Part shown: positions 12,611-25,014 of the stretch, piece after piece
Numbering within the stretch: position 1 is the first letter of the stretch
How the letters are laid out: each line of letters starts with the position of its first letter
Assembly (NCBI GenBank): GCA_950295325.1
Contig: OX485804.1
Span: forward strand, 29,018,001-29,078,000
Direction of reading: 5' to 3'
From: Polytrichum commune
Taxonomy: Eukaryota > Streptophyta > Polytrichopsida > Polytrichales > Polytrichaceae
Length of the DNA: 60,000 nt
Made by a program: the position numbers and the translations under genes
The notes under the pieces: model-generated
Databases searched by the model: none
The model's input: only the letters and a program-made list of their open reading frames with translations
What the model was told of the DNA's origin: nothing

Positions 12611-12797
12611 TGTGGAACTTGCGCATCACTCGTACTGAGCATCTACCATAGCTGGATTTTCTTTAACCAGGTCGATTCCCAGATCTTGTGTACTGTGGTG
12701 AATGTATGAATCACGAGAAAAGAGTGGGAAGGGCTCTGAGTGACACGACCTCTTGAACATGACAATTTCAACACCGTGAGTGAGTACTCATTAATTA

Positions 12798-13284
12798 GGG
12801 CCACTTCACACATGGGACTGAGAGCCCGTGCCGTGACCGTTGCAGTTCAAGCACTCTCATTGGTGGAAAAGGCAGAGCCGATCCAAGTTTGCTTCGCACT
12901 ACTCTTGAGGGACCAACGGAGTATGCAAATGCAAGATGGATGTAAAGTCTCCATGGATTCGTATGTGGCACCAAATGGATCGTGTTTCATGGTCACTTGG
13001 ACTGTTTTCAAAAACCACCTCTTGGAGGTAGGCTTACCACAAAACCGGGAGACCATGGCACTTTGATTTATTCTATTTTATCATGGGTGAGGACCTGCAT
13101 GAATAGAAATTCATTGAAATAGCATTTGGTTGAGGGCCCGGGTACATACAATTTCACGCTACAATTGAGAGTCCGTGACCACACTATATGATTTTGGAGG
13201 TGTCTTGGGAAGGCCTTTGGACACTTTCTTTTGGGCTCTCACAATCTCATGGTCACGACTCTTGGCTTGTGTGTGAAGTGGCCC
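12798..13284. mobile_element. PIF/Harbinger-like MITE, 487 bp
   Basis: Left terminus GGGCCACTTCACACATGGG. The right terminus read inward is GGGCCACTTCACACACAAG. It is flanked by a perfect TTA duplication (12795-12797 and 13285-13287). TIRs starting GGGCC with a 3-bp TWA target duplication are typical of Tourist-like PIF/Harbinger MITEs. There is no transposase; the 108-codon frame at 12740-13066 crosses the left boundary and is not meaningful. Confidence 0.85.
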
Positions 13285-13583
13285 TTAGACTGTTGGTAAC
13301 TCATGAATGGAGCAGAGTTTGCATTGTGTGATCGGGCTCAGTGTCCGGGAAGAATTTCCGGGCATAATCGGTCAAAATCCCAGTGTTTCCAAGTCTAACC
13401 GGTTACAAGCTATGATATTTCGGTGTTTCTTTACAAATTTGAGGTATATTCTATAGATTCCTCTAGAACGATCGGTAATTTTCCCGATATCTTGAACTTC
13501 AACCAATTATTTCTCTAAGTCAAATGGTTCCCTGCAACTAGGACGCAATTCTCCACATTCATTGATATGGCATGGTCGATTTA

Positions 13584-14071
13584 GGGTTGCTTTACACACA
13601 AACCAAGAGCCATGACCATGAAACTCTAAGGGCCCTCTAAATTCATTCAAAGCATGTACCATGGGAAGTAGGGATTCAATTTTGCAAATGATGGACTCTC
13701 GAGCTCCGTATGAAGTGAAAGTAGTCCATGTTCAGAGACCACAACATATGGTTGGGTTCAAGTCCCCATCATGGCAATATACGGTGTGTTGAAGTCAACG
13801 ACAATCGAATCGATTGTCACAGTCCCTAGTTTTGTGTTAGACCCATCTCTTTTTGATGGGCCTAACGCATTATCTGGTAGATCATAAAACATTATTTAGT
13901 TGGTGTTTTTCAATCAAATTTCTCTAGTCCTGTAAGCCTTCTAGGTAACCTTTACAGTAGAATTTGAAGGCAGTCTTGTGAAGTGAACTTGGACCATCTC
14001 AAATTTGTGACCAATCACATATTTTGTATATCACATGTCGAGGGCTCCCGAGCTTTAGTGTAAGGTGGCCC
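13584..14071. mobile_element. PIF/Harbinger-like MITE, 488 bp, older copy
   Basis: Left terminus GGGTTGCTTTACACACAAA. The right terminus read inward is GGGCCACCTTACACTAAAG. It is flanked by a perfect TTA duplication (13581-13583 and 14072-14074). Nearly the same length as the element 300 bp upstream, but its termini are more diverged, so it is probably an older insertion of the same family. It contains a near-central palindrome, GACAATCGA-A-TCGATTGTC, around 13800-13818. Confidence 0.8.
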
Positions 14072-14074
14072 TTA

Positions 14075-17000
14075 GTATCCTCCTATCCATCTTCATACTT
14101 GCATGTTTATCTACCATCGACACACATGTTTAGTGTCAACGGGCTGACAATAAATGGTTTGGAGGTAAGACAACGACCACACTAGAATCTTGCTAAAACT
14201 ACACTAACATCTTATTGTTGTGGGCCACGTTATTCGTTGTTGATCCACATTAATTGCCTCGTAATCAATTTGTGACAACTAAAGAGGGTGTCATATGACA
14301 CTTGGTAAAATTAGCTCATGACATAATTATCATACAAACTACTCCATTCAAGACACACTAAACTAAATGTTTAGTGTAGTTACCATAGCATTATTTTAGC
14401 TTCAACATTAAAAATATTTTTAAAATTAGGTTTTTGCTACGACTTAAAATAATTAGAACCCAAGGTACGGACTCTCAGGGAAGGCTTAACCGGTTTATGT
14501 TGCAAGCATATGTCACATTACAATTCATCAAGTAGACAAAGAGTTGCTCTTTTACACTCCAACAAAACATCTGAAGTGTCTCTCACTTTTCTTCTCTCAA
14601 AGGGTTCCTCTCATGACCTCTCGTCCTATATCTCATTCAATGTTGTCTTTTGGTTGTGGTATGTATGTTTCCATTCCCTTACGGTAAAAAATAACAGTCT
14701 TTGGTAACCATGATCTCTTTGACTATAACAATTGTATTTTTAATCATTAGCAAGTGCATCTTCAATTCATAACGAGTTCTTTTATTAATTGGTAAAATGT
14801 TAATTCCAATGCAAGACATATTGTTTGTTTTATTACTTCCAAATTTTAATTATTATTTCTAACTATACAATTAATAGGTAAAACTAAGCTATAGTCTCAA
14901 CTGCCATGCAAAACTTGCAACATTCATAACAATATCCAAGATTATTATCTAACAACATGTTGTAATACACACGGCCATAATTAGGTTGGTAAGCTTACAC
15001 TTCATTCTCATAGATCATAGTTCCTATACTAGATATAAATCTAAGATTCTTACTTCATGCAATGATAATTTGTGCCTAAATGAAAATGATAACCCAAAGT
15101 TTATCCTAACGCTCCAACTCACAATCTATCATCCCCATAATTACCTAACTACTAAAAACTTTATCCTCATCATCTTCAGTTGGTAAAAGGGTTTACTAAT
15201 CTCAACTTCTACAAACTCACATACATGATTGTAGTCTTTTTTAAGCTATAATCACAAACCTAATAGCATGACCCTTCATGCTCTTAACCTTTCACGTGCT
15301 TCAACAATAATAATGTGACATCTTTCTCATACTAACCCTTGAATTTCTCTCTTCCTAAGGCTTCATTGACCTTTCATAGAACTTTGTTTTTTCTCAAGTG
15401 GCTCCACTTCTAGGTAACCTTTGGTAACTGTTCATTTCTATCCCAAGGTAATTCCCTATTCCATCTCACTTTACAATGGTCTTTGCTACCTGCATCAGTT
15501 GAATTAGCTTTCCGCATACTTTTTGTCCTAGTTACTCGTACCTCTATGTCTATACCGTTAACATAGATATAGATTGAGAACAACACATTTTTTGAATTCT
15601 ATCACACTACCTCTCTATCACAATCATTGACCCCTTTCAATCTCGGAATATTGCAATTTCACCATCCCACACATTGTTTAGCAATTTCAAACATCTCACA
15701 TTCACGGACAAACTTATTGACAACTCTTAAGTTGATCTACTCTATTTTTGGCTTCATTTCCCCATCTAATGCAATCACAATGTTAGTTTACTCCTTATTT
15801 TATTTTATTTACAAAACTCAACCATAACAAGAAAATAGTTCTAAAGGTTTTCAACAATTATTGTATAACTCATACACAAAAAGAAAGAATAAGCTTCATC
15901 TCGAGTTGTTTCCTACAACTCCATAATCATCGCGGCGATTATTAGTTTGTTCAAGGAAGAGTGTTTAATTATGGTCCTTGCATGATCATTGTGTTGAGGG
16001 AGACAACACTATAATGTTAACGATAAGCTCAAAACTGATCAAGAAGTACTTGTCTTTCCCTCCTCCATGTGCCTCTTTATGGTGAGAGGGGGAAGATGAT
16101 AGTTCTAACCAACTAGGGGCCTAAGCCTATGATTAAAGTTCTAACCGCTTGACTCTCATTCATAGTTCACTACTTTCATCCATTGAAGTACAATTTCCAT
16201 CTACATATCACTAAAATAAGTATAGTGAAACTATTAGCCTGAAAATGTGGCTCACAATTACGTCACATCAATTGTTGGTAAGTCCAATGATTTACTTTGG
16301 GAGACATTGATACAATTAATTCCCTGGTCAATTATTTGGTTGGTTGCTATTTTGCAATCTACAATTTAAGGAAAACAACACATCAAGATAAAGATAAATA
16401 TGCCAACAAATCTATATGCCATTACATATTGTTGGTTGCAACATCTCATTGTCATGATTAATTTGGATTTGTTTTGGTTATTATTGAAGGTAATGCCCAC
16501 TAGTTGTTAAGTAGCAACCAACTACTACAAGTTGAATATTGCATTCAACTTATTGGAAAAATTGAGATTTTTTTTCCAAAATTCCAAGAAAATGTATGGG
16601 TCATTACATCTTACAGCCAAAATGGCATGGCATGGTCACATGGTCAGGTTTGTTAGGATTCATTTTTTAATTTTTTAATTTTTTTTTAATATGGAAATTC
16701 ATTACAAGTAACATTCAATTGCCTGATGATTGATAATAGCAAACGACCAAAAAATGAAGATTCTATACTAGAATCAATATTACAATAAAAAATGAAACCA
16801 TCATTATAATTATTGCTAGGGGGCCCAATAACCCCAACTATTAGTGAAGTAAAATATAATAGGGTACATGATATTCCCCGACCCAAAGTAATGCCCCTTA
16901 GGTAAATACCCTTTGATCAAAAGTAAAATGGAAAGATACTAGATAGTGTACCCCTGTGCATTGCCCCAATGAGGACATCTCCTATTGTGTCATAATTGGC

Positions 17001-17752
17001 AATTAACCACGTTGCACATGCCCAAATTTCACGAAAATGTGCTCTCATGCTTTGGATAAAGAGGAAATGCGTGTACTGTAAACATTTGTATTACGTGTTT
17101 AGATTTCTATGAAAGGTGGATTACGATAGTGACAATGTCTTTTACACTCCAACGTACATCTACGAGGAGGTCATGTGACTACTTGAACTTGTCAGTGATG
17201 TAGACTGTGAGTAATGTTCCAAGTGTTATATTCAATCGCACGGTTGAGAATATTAATGACATGTATTGATGTGGATTGTTATAATCAAAATGCACTGATA
17301 TGTTTTTAAATGCACCGATGGTAGTAAACCCACTTTATTCTTGTTTATTCAGAATGTTAGTACATCGTGATTGAAAACTTGCAATAAAAATATTGCCAAA
17401 TTTAGAGTATGAATCCTAAAACCGTGTGCATATACTAAATTTTCTTTCAACGCTCACGCATTGCTGCTCATTACTCATCGCTCATCGCTCATCGCTCATC
17501 GCTCACATCTTTAGGTTCCCTCATTATAACACTAACAATATAACACTTTAAAAGATGAGGGGAAGAAATCAATTGCTTAAACACTTGCCATTGATGTGCT
17601 CAGTACTATATTAACATTAGTATATTTTATAGTATTGTGAGATTCGAGCACATAATGGTCATGTTGTCCACCATGAATGTAATAATGATTTAATTTGGCA
17701 GGCTCCACCTTTTGTTTTGTGCTAGTAGCCCACCTCTTCATACTATCCCCCT
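14075..17752. other. Gene-free AT-rich spacer
   Basis: Short frames only, up to about 66 codons, with no recognisable protein. A 7-bp tandem run (CATCGCT, four units) lies at 17476-17504. I found no paired termini or exon chains in the rest. Confidence 0.5.
17476..17504. repeat. (CATCGCT)4 microsatellite
   Basis: Four consecutive 7-bp units, preceded by two diverged units starting about 17460. Confidence 0.9.
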
Positions 17753-17764
17753 CCCCCCCCCCCC

Positions 17765-18166
17765 CACGGGTAGATCACTCCATTGTCAAGTTGAACACCA
17801 CATGCGACCAAAAAAAATCTTCTTTTGGTAAGTTGCACCACCAAAATGGGTAAAAAATTTATCAATTTTTTTTCATGAGTAGATATACACAGTACCTATG
17901 ACATAGTCAAAAGTGGTAACTAAATTTGATGATTTGTTTTTTTCATAAAACATACCATTTCTAACTAGAATGACACAGAATTGAACTAAAACAATTACTA
18001 AAAAAAGACTAAAAATTTCAAAAAAGTATACAAAATATACTATCAATGATTATGTATATGTAGAAAAAATATCATAAATTTTAAAATTATATATGGCATG
18101 TAATATAGGGGTAGCAAACTTTGTCCGCACATGGTGTCAACTTGACAATGAAGTGACCTCCCCGTG
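17765..18166. mobile_element. Inverted-repeat element flanked by C tracts
   Basis: The left arm starts CACGGGTAGATCAC and continues 'cattgtcaagttgaacacc'. The right arm read inward starts CACGGGGAGGTCAC and continues 'cattgtcaagttgacacc'. The arms match for about 45 bp with a few substitutions. The 402-bp element is AT-rich inside and non-coding. Directly outside each arm lies a run of C on the same strand (17753-17765 and 18167-18177), so the target, or its duplication, was a C homopolymer. Superfamily unknown. Confidence 0.7.
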
Positions 18167-18179
18167 CCCCCCCCCCCTC

Positions 18180-20360
18180 ATTGTTTTGTTTACAATATGA
18201 AATATCAACATAAATATGCAATCTAATATAATTAAAAATCACAATAAAATATATTAATATATTAACATAATACAATGATCAAATAACAAGATAAGGGCAT
18301 TGCATAACCATATATATCTGACATAATAGAGTGAAGGTGGTATAGCTTTATTTCTTCATTCAAAAATATCTTGTCAAACACAAATAAATTATCAATGCAA
18401 TCCTAATAGTGTTGATTCATACTTAACATTATATTATATTATATTATTATGAATATAGACATTGACATATCCACAAATATTGGTTTTTCATATTTGTATT
18501 GTTAGGGTTTATTTTCTTAAACATGTAATAATAAATATATTGTTGTGTTGTGTAATAATAAAATTTCAATCAAAGCTCCCTAGGGAGGCCGACATATTTT
18601 TTTTGGTATTCGTTGAACCATTACATGGAATTAAGTTGCCCCACATTGATTATTGATAAGTTGACCTTCCACACTATTTGAGTATTTATTACCACAATAA
18701 CAAACTTTAAATTAATATTGTTATAACCATGCTTGCTACATGAATGAATCAACAAATTTATAGAATTTTTGTGATATGAATAAAGAGGCAACCTATCTGG
18801 AAAGGCAACCTAATTGCACATTTTAGTGTAGAAGAATGGTTGATGTTGATATGGAAATGGCATTCATGGCAACCATTCATTGAACTATTGACATGGATAG
18901 GCTCGGCGGAGGTACATCCGTCCACTTGCAGCACACACACACGAGTCAAGCCGGTGTGCATCAAGAGTGAACAAATCCAACATTTTCCAATCACTAACAA
19001 AGCACCATGCCAGTGGCAAATGAAAAAGGAACCTAATAATCATACGAAGAGCATAATAGGAAGTGAATCACCAATGACAATGGCATGTTAGCCTCATTGG
19101 GCATAGTTTATTTTGGGAATTAGGCATCCTTCACTCTTCTTCAACGGCTAACATGGGTTGGACAAGCATGCAATCCTCTTTTGTAGGACCAATGAAGGGT
19201 AGCCATTATTATGCAAACAACATTCTTTTAGGATGAAAGGCTTTAATGGAGGATTAGTGGGCGCCTCTCATAATGTTTGTTTTGTAAATATATGAGCACA
19301 AATTGTGATCATTATGGGGCGCCTCTGACCCGCACATTCAATTCACCCAATGTGAAATTTGTGGTATGGATTCATGAGCTAAGATGGTGTTGAGCATGTA
19401 AAATACTAACCTTCACATTGTTGTGTTCATGTGTTTTTAGGTCAATCCAACATGTGAAGAGGAGCGACAATATTTCGTAATTTGAAAGGAAGAACAAGAA
19501 TCTATCAATAGTTTTTTTGAACTTGAAAGTAGTTTGAACGTCCTAGGGTGGGTTCACACTAGGGTCCTATACAAAAAATAAAATCCAAAATTGAGCAATC
19601 CTATTGCTTAATAGTAAAATATTGGATCCATGGAGTGTACACCTTTGTCCATGTCCGAAGTATGAGGAACAAAGTGGTGCCAATGTGGCATCATTTTCCC
19701 TTCAATTCCAACGATCCACACTAAAGAAATACTTCTCTTGGCTCGTGAAAACAAATCTTCAAGCTTGGGCCCAATCTTGAGTCCAAAAGTAGGATCTAAA
19801 ATTTTAATGTGAACAATCCTAACTTTACAAAGATGCCATCTATATAGTCAAACATACCGTAAAAGGTGCCAATTTACATTGATAAGTTGTTGAATTAGAC
19901 TCAACTATTTTAGACAATTTGGGCAAAACTTCGCTTTGGCCTCGAGGAATCAAAGTGTGGTCAAGACCTCAAGTTTCTTGAACTTAGACCCCAATGTAGA
20001 CCCTCTCATATCATATCATATCACCTCGAGCAAACGAATCAAATCGACTCTCTATTCCAACAAAATAGGTATTTCGCCCTCAAATTTTGCCACGTGTCGA
20101 TCCTACATTGATGGAGACCCTCTTCAATCCCCCATGGAAACTACGTTCCGGCAAAGATGAAGTAGAGCGACCTCTATGGTATCTATGAACATTATTTTTA
20201 GTCGGATGGGAAGCACGATTATCGCATGCTCTAACTCATAGTTTACAATGGCGTCCATGGAGAGCTTTGGCTTATGCAAAAACATTAACTAAGTTCCATG
20301 AAGCCACAAAGTGACCTAAGCTCCCAAATTCACAAGCGAGGGCTGGCTAGGGCTTGGGGG
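18180..20360. other. Gene-free spacer upstream of RPL37
   Basis: AT-rich with short frames only. The last 400 bp become more GC-rich on approach to the RPL37 leader. A short direct repeat of GAACGCG/GAACACG-type units lies at about 20365-20406, immediately before the telo-box. No other gene is supported. Confidence 0.45.
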
Positions 20361-20412
20361 CTGTGGGAACGCGGGAACGCGAGAACACGAGAACGTGGGA
20401 ACAGACAGGGCA

Positions 20413-20421
20413 AAACCCTAG
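20413..20421 (+). promoter_or_regulatory. Telo-box in RPL37 promoter/leader
   Basis: AAACCCTAG, the telo-box often found close to the start of plant ribosomal-protein and other translation genes. It lies about 90 bp upstream of the RPL37 ATG and is followed by pyrimidine-rich sequence (20434-20500) of the kind around TOP-type start sites. Placement rests on motif and distance only. Confidence 0.6.
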
Positions 20422-20503
20422 CCACCACCATGGTTTCTTCCCTTTGGCGTCGACAGCCGTTGCTCTCTTTCCACCTCCGCCATCGCCCCACCCGTCTCCC
20501 ACC

Positions 20504-22370
20504 ATGGTAAGCTTGCTCCGATTGCCTCCTCTCTCGCAACTCCAACCTTCATTGTGGTGGCATATGCTTGTAGAAACATGGGTCAGATGTGTCGCTGGCA
20601 GTTGGTTGCGATTCATCTGCGCTCGAATTGACGCTGATTGGGGTTTGGTTGAAACACGCAGACTAAGGGAACAGGGAGTTTCGGCAAGCGCCGGAACAAG
20701 TCTCACACGCTGTGCAGGCGATGTGGGCGCAGGAGCTTCCACATTCAGAAGAGCCGTTGCTCAGCATGTGCCTACCCTGCCACCCGCATCCGGAGCTGTA
20801 AGTGGCACCAAACCCTTGTTTTTTAGGGTTTCAGTCGTACTATGAGATAGATTCTTGTTGACCGTAAGTTCGTGAGGCTCATCTGGATACGAGCTGCTGG
20901 AGATGTATACATCCAGAAGAGAGCCTTTGCTAAGCATGTACCTACCCTGCCACCCGCATTTGGGTCTCTAAGTGGCACCAAAGACTTGCTTGTAGAATTA
21001 GGGTTTGAGTCTTGCTTTGCTAGATAAGCATATTGACCTTCTGAGTGTGAGTCTCTTCTGGATGCTGGCTGGGATGAAGAGCTCACACTCAGAAGAACAA
21101 CTGCTAAGCACGTTCTTTAAGCTGCTATCCGGGCTGCAAGTGACACCAAACTCTTGCTTGGAAATTAAGGGTTTTAATCTTGCTATGAGAGACGTGAAAA
21201 TCAAACCAGAGGGCGTGTGATTCTTCAGGATGCTGGCTGGATGCAGGTGGTCACATCAAAAATAAAATTTTCTCTAATTTGCCAACCGCACCCGTGCGTG
21301 TAGGTGGCATTAAAAAATTTCTTGTAAATTTAGGGGTTTAGTCGTGCTATGTGAGAGATGCAAGTTTAGCGTAGGAGATTCGGTTTTTTGCTGATGCATG
21401 TTGAATGTGAGTGGTCACATTCAGTATAATCTTTGCTAAGCTTGAGCTTCAAAACTTCTGCTCCGAAACCCAAAACCCTTTCATGCGAAATCGAGGTTCT
21501 AGTCCTGCTATGAGAGATGCATATTGATTGATGCTGGCTGGATGTGAAAGCTCACATCCAGAAGAAGCTTTGATTCCGCTTCCCACATTCGGAGCCACAA
21601 GTGGTACCCAAACCTTGCCATGAAAATCTAATATTTTAGTCGTCTTTTAGTCGAGAGAGGTGCTTCTTAACAGTAATAGTTTTGAGACTGTTATGGAGAT
21701 TTGAGAGCTGTTGCCCAGCAGCTGCCGTATCCTTCTACTTACATTCGGAGCTGTTAATGGCAGCATCTAAAAATTTAGGGTTTGGTTCTCATTGGAGGCT
21801 GTGGTTTCTGATAGTCGCGTATGAACCTTCGGAGTAATTCAATGGATTGATTTCTGCTCGCGGGATCCGATCTTGTAATCAAAGCACTTGTTGAACCAAA
21901 ATTGGGAATTCGTGTTCATGTCGATGGGCATCATGCTGGACGTGTCATAAATGTTTGAATTTTCTTGTCATTGTTTGTTCAGACAACTGGAGTGTGAAGG
22001 CCATCAGGAGGAAGACCACTGGAACTGGACGTATGCGTCATCTTCGCCATCTTCCCCGTAGGTTCAAGAACAACTTCAGAGAAGGTATGCTTTCTTGTTG
22101 GATTTCTCTTGTCAAAGGAGTAATGGATTCATTCTTCTGTTATGTTATCCTCCAAATCCTTATAATCCCTAGGTCGATATACCTGGCTTAAAATTAATAA
22201 GTCTCTTTATGCGCGTTTGAATTAGTATTCCCTTTTAAAACGGAGTGTTCAATTATCTGGAAGTAAGAACAGTCTTGATGTAAATCTGGATGTCTTGTTC
22301 TTATATGTTCTCTTATATGCTGTGTGCAGGTACCCAGGCTGCTCCCAGGAAGACTGTCGCCGCATCATAG
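20504..22370 (+). CDS. RPL37: 60S ribosomal protein L37 (eL37)
   Basis: Cytosolic large-subunit zinc-ribbon protein that binds rRNA. Four coding exons: 20504-20506 (ATG only), 20662-20797, 21983-22084 and 22330-22370. All introns are GT-AG, and phases join exactly to give 93 residues, close to the usual 92-97. The N-terminus reads [19 protein letters not shown]. The zinc ligands appear as CRRC (residues 19-22) and CSAC (34-37), and the core motif [18 protein letters not shown] follows [11 protein letters not shown]. The intron directly after the ATG is a common arrangement in ribosomal-protein genes. Met-Thr at the start differs from the Met-Gly I recall for angiosperms. An upstream ATG at 20430 is out of frame and overlaps the start, so transcription probably begins after it. 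Intron 2 (1185 bp) contains decayed copies of the end of exon 2. Identification is firm. Confidence 0.97.
20742..21830 (+). repeat. Degenerate tandem units derived from RPL37 exon 2 and its donor
   Basis: The intact unit starts at 20742 in exon 2 ('cattcagaagagccgttgc') and runs through the splice donor into the intron. Diverged copies start at about 20910, 21086, 21254, 21418, 21555 and 21703, with spacings of 168, 176, 168, 164, 137 and ~148 bp. Each shows parts of the same order: a cattcagaag-like block, the 'gccacccgcat.cgg' block, '.aagtggcaccaaa', 'tagggttt.agtc.tgctatg' and 'gatgctggctggatg'. In the copies the donor GT is changed (CT at copy 1, GC at copy 2, AC at copy 5), so they no longer look like usable exons. 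Confidence 0.8.
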
Positions 22371-24662
22371 AGTAGATAGTCTTACCTATAAGGATTGCGA
22401 ACTCAGTTTGCATGACTTGGAACTCCTTTCTCTCTGTGAAGAGTGTTGTGGTATTGATCAACGTATGAAAGGGATTTATTTTCTGGGGCAGAATCGGTTA
22501 GCAACTCAATTTTGTCAATTCACGCAACTTAAACTTATGGACGGTCTTGTATTGATTGGTCCCGTGGTATTTGAGCTAGAGTTGTCTCCTCGTTGTTATG
22601 AATATAGTAACTTTAACGGAATGTGGAGAACATGCTCTTGGCATTTTGAAGGTTTAGGGCACATCTTCAATGTGTGAAGCTCATCAACAATGACGTCTTT
22701 TTTATGTTTTTGGAGGAATTGTGGAAGTCCTAGTACTGCTAACCTAAATATTCCATACTATGTAGCTTACTCTACACTTCAATGTTCGATCAATGTTCTA
22801 TTGTGGTCACTGGGTGGCAGACAGGGGAGGTAGCACCGGACACTTGGTGCTAAGTTACTTGAAAAGTCATGAAGACGATCGATGCATAATGTAGGTCATA
22901 CCTATAACGAGTTCCAACTTGCTAGGTGGAACCCACGTCACACATCTAGTGTGGCATGTGAAACATATGGTTAACCCACTAACAACGTAATCTCTGAATT
23001 GTACGGACAGAATCGAGTCTGAAAATTTTATACATGAAACACGAAACAAACACATATGTTTTATGTTGAAGTCGAATCGAAATCGAATTTCAATTACATT
23101 GCCTCTCGCATTCGAAACTTTTATGAGTTTGGGCGCAGTTTGATTTTAACTTGTAAGGAGTTGTTAAATGATTCAGAAGTGTGTTCGGACCTCCAGGTGC
23201 GCAGGTTTCCGGACTGGAAAATCCTCTCTAGATGTGGACCATCACAAATGTACATCAAATTATCAGACGCACTTGACTAATCTCGAGGAACCTACCCACT
23301 GCATACTGATGACGTACTTTAATAGTGTTCCCCCTCCTAGAAGTCAATCGTGTTCTTGAATCACTGGTTATGACAAATATCATGGGCTAAACCGCACTAG
23401 ATTGTTCGTTTATGAACTGCAATGCCTTCATTGTCCTCATCACCAGGCTATAAGGTAGATGGGTCTTAAGTGGCGCATTTTCTTAATTAGACCCTGTACT
23501 TCATGGGTACATGGTTTGGTGAGGATCAAAGAGTAAACATTAGAAAGACACATGCTCAAAGGAGATTAGACTACATTTTCAAATGTTAATAACTAGTCTA
23601 CACTCAATAGTGAACACAATCAGGAGGACCTATGTATCCAAATAAGAAATCATCACATGTGCACTTCTGATAACCATAACTAAATCAGGGGACGTCCGAT
23701 TTTGAATCCGGTTTCTGCAGATGTTTCAATTGTGGATTTGCTAATGCAGCACAAGTTTTGTTATGTAAATATAATCAATCAAAGTTGGAGAGCATGAGAA
23801 ACAACTTAAGTAACAGCCACGTTCCTTAATGTGGAGGGCTTCGTAAGATATCATACATACACATGTCAAGGGTTACAAACTGTTTTTCCATGACGATAGT
23901 TGGTACAGTAGGTTTGGTTGTAGTAGACAGCTGTGAGTGGTGAACCACACTGTAAAAGTTTCTCCAAATCCATCATACGACGAAGATGGTTCACATCGAT
24001 TTCCACGATGAATCTATGAAAGGCAACACCCATATCTATATCAACAACAATGTCATGAAGATAAGACATAAACGCTGTACTGTAGAAGGTACTGTGGAAG
24101 GTGCTTCATGTCATTTTCACGTGTAGTGCCAGGATGCAGCTTCCACATGGAATTCAATTGGTCCCAACCAATGTAAGAGTGACATGTGGCGATAACTGCT
24201 TTTACTCGGACTAGGGAGCCCTCTCGGGTGTCGCCAGAAAGGAAAACGGTGTGTTTAGAAAACTGCAATGCCCCATTATCAGGTTGGCTACTCGTGTGAA
24301 AAACACACTACTTCTCCTCCTCCGCATCAAGCTGTACTTATTGTGGTGCATGGGCCACTAATCACTAAAGTCTATGCAATGATTGATGCTTCTTCAGCCG
24401 ACAAGTGAGCGAATACTAGGGTTACGCTAGGTTTCATCTCCTAAGATCATCTTTGAAAGTGAAGCACCTAAACTCAATCACACACCCAGTGCTTGCCTGT
24501 CCGCATCATCCTCGATGGGGGAGAATTAGGTGGTGCACGAAACGTTGGAGGGAGGGAAGAATTTGTCGTATATGAGCGTGCCTCTCATCGATCCAACATG
24601 AAAAATCTGAACTCCCTATAGATTTGTTGTTGATTGATCTCAAATGACCTTGAGTACACTCA
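22371..24662. other. RPL37 3' flank and gene-free spacer
   Basis: The first few hundred bases should include the RPL37 3' UTR. A 117-codon frame at 22324-22677 starts in another frame of exon 4 and has no family resemblance. A weak family A copy lies at 23510-23770 ('gaaagacacatgctcaaagg', 'gaggacctatgtatccaa'). No further gene is supported. Confidence 0.45.
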
Positions 24663-25011
24663 GGGCCACTTCACACACGAGAGCGTAGGCCCGCGACTGT
24701 TGCATTCTAAGATCTCTCATTGGTCGAAAAGGCCGAGACCATCCAAGTTCACTTCACACCATAAGGTGCAGAAGGCCTAAGAATCCAAAGAAATTATCAT
24801 GGATGAAAAGTTTACATGGATTCCTATATGGTAGACTATAAATGATGTTTCATGGTCCGCTGGAAGTTGCATCAAGCAGGCCCGCCTCCAAGAGGTGGAC
24901 GTGATGCAAATTCCAACAGACAGACCGTGTCAGGGGTATCGCCTTTGGATGAAAATTAGGAGCCCTTGTAGTGGAATGGTATTTGCCCTTGGCTCATGTG
25001 TGAAGTGGCCC
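24663..25011. mobile_element. PIF/Harbinger-like MITE, 349 bp
   Basis: Left terminus GGGCCACTTCACACACGAG. The right terminus read inward is GGGCCACTTCACACATGAG, 17 of 19 identical. Internal sequence near the left end ('ctctcattggtcgaaaagg', 'ccaagttcacttcacacc') matches the family at 12798 and the array at 11616. Flanking trinucleotides are TCA on the left and TAA on the right, an imperfect TWA-type duplication. At 349 bp it is shorter than the 487-bp copies, probably through an internal deletion. Confidence 0.8.
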
Positions 25012-25014
25012 TAA

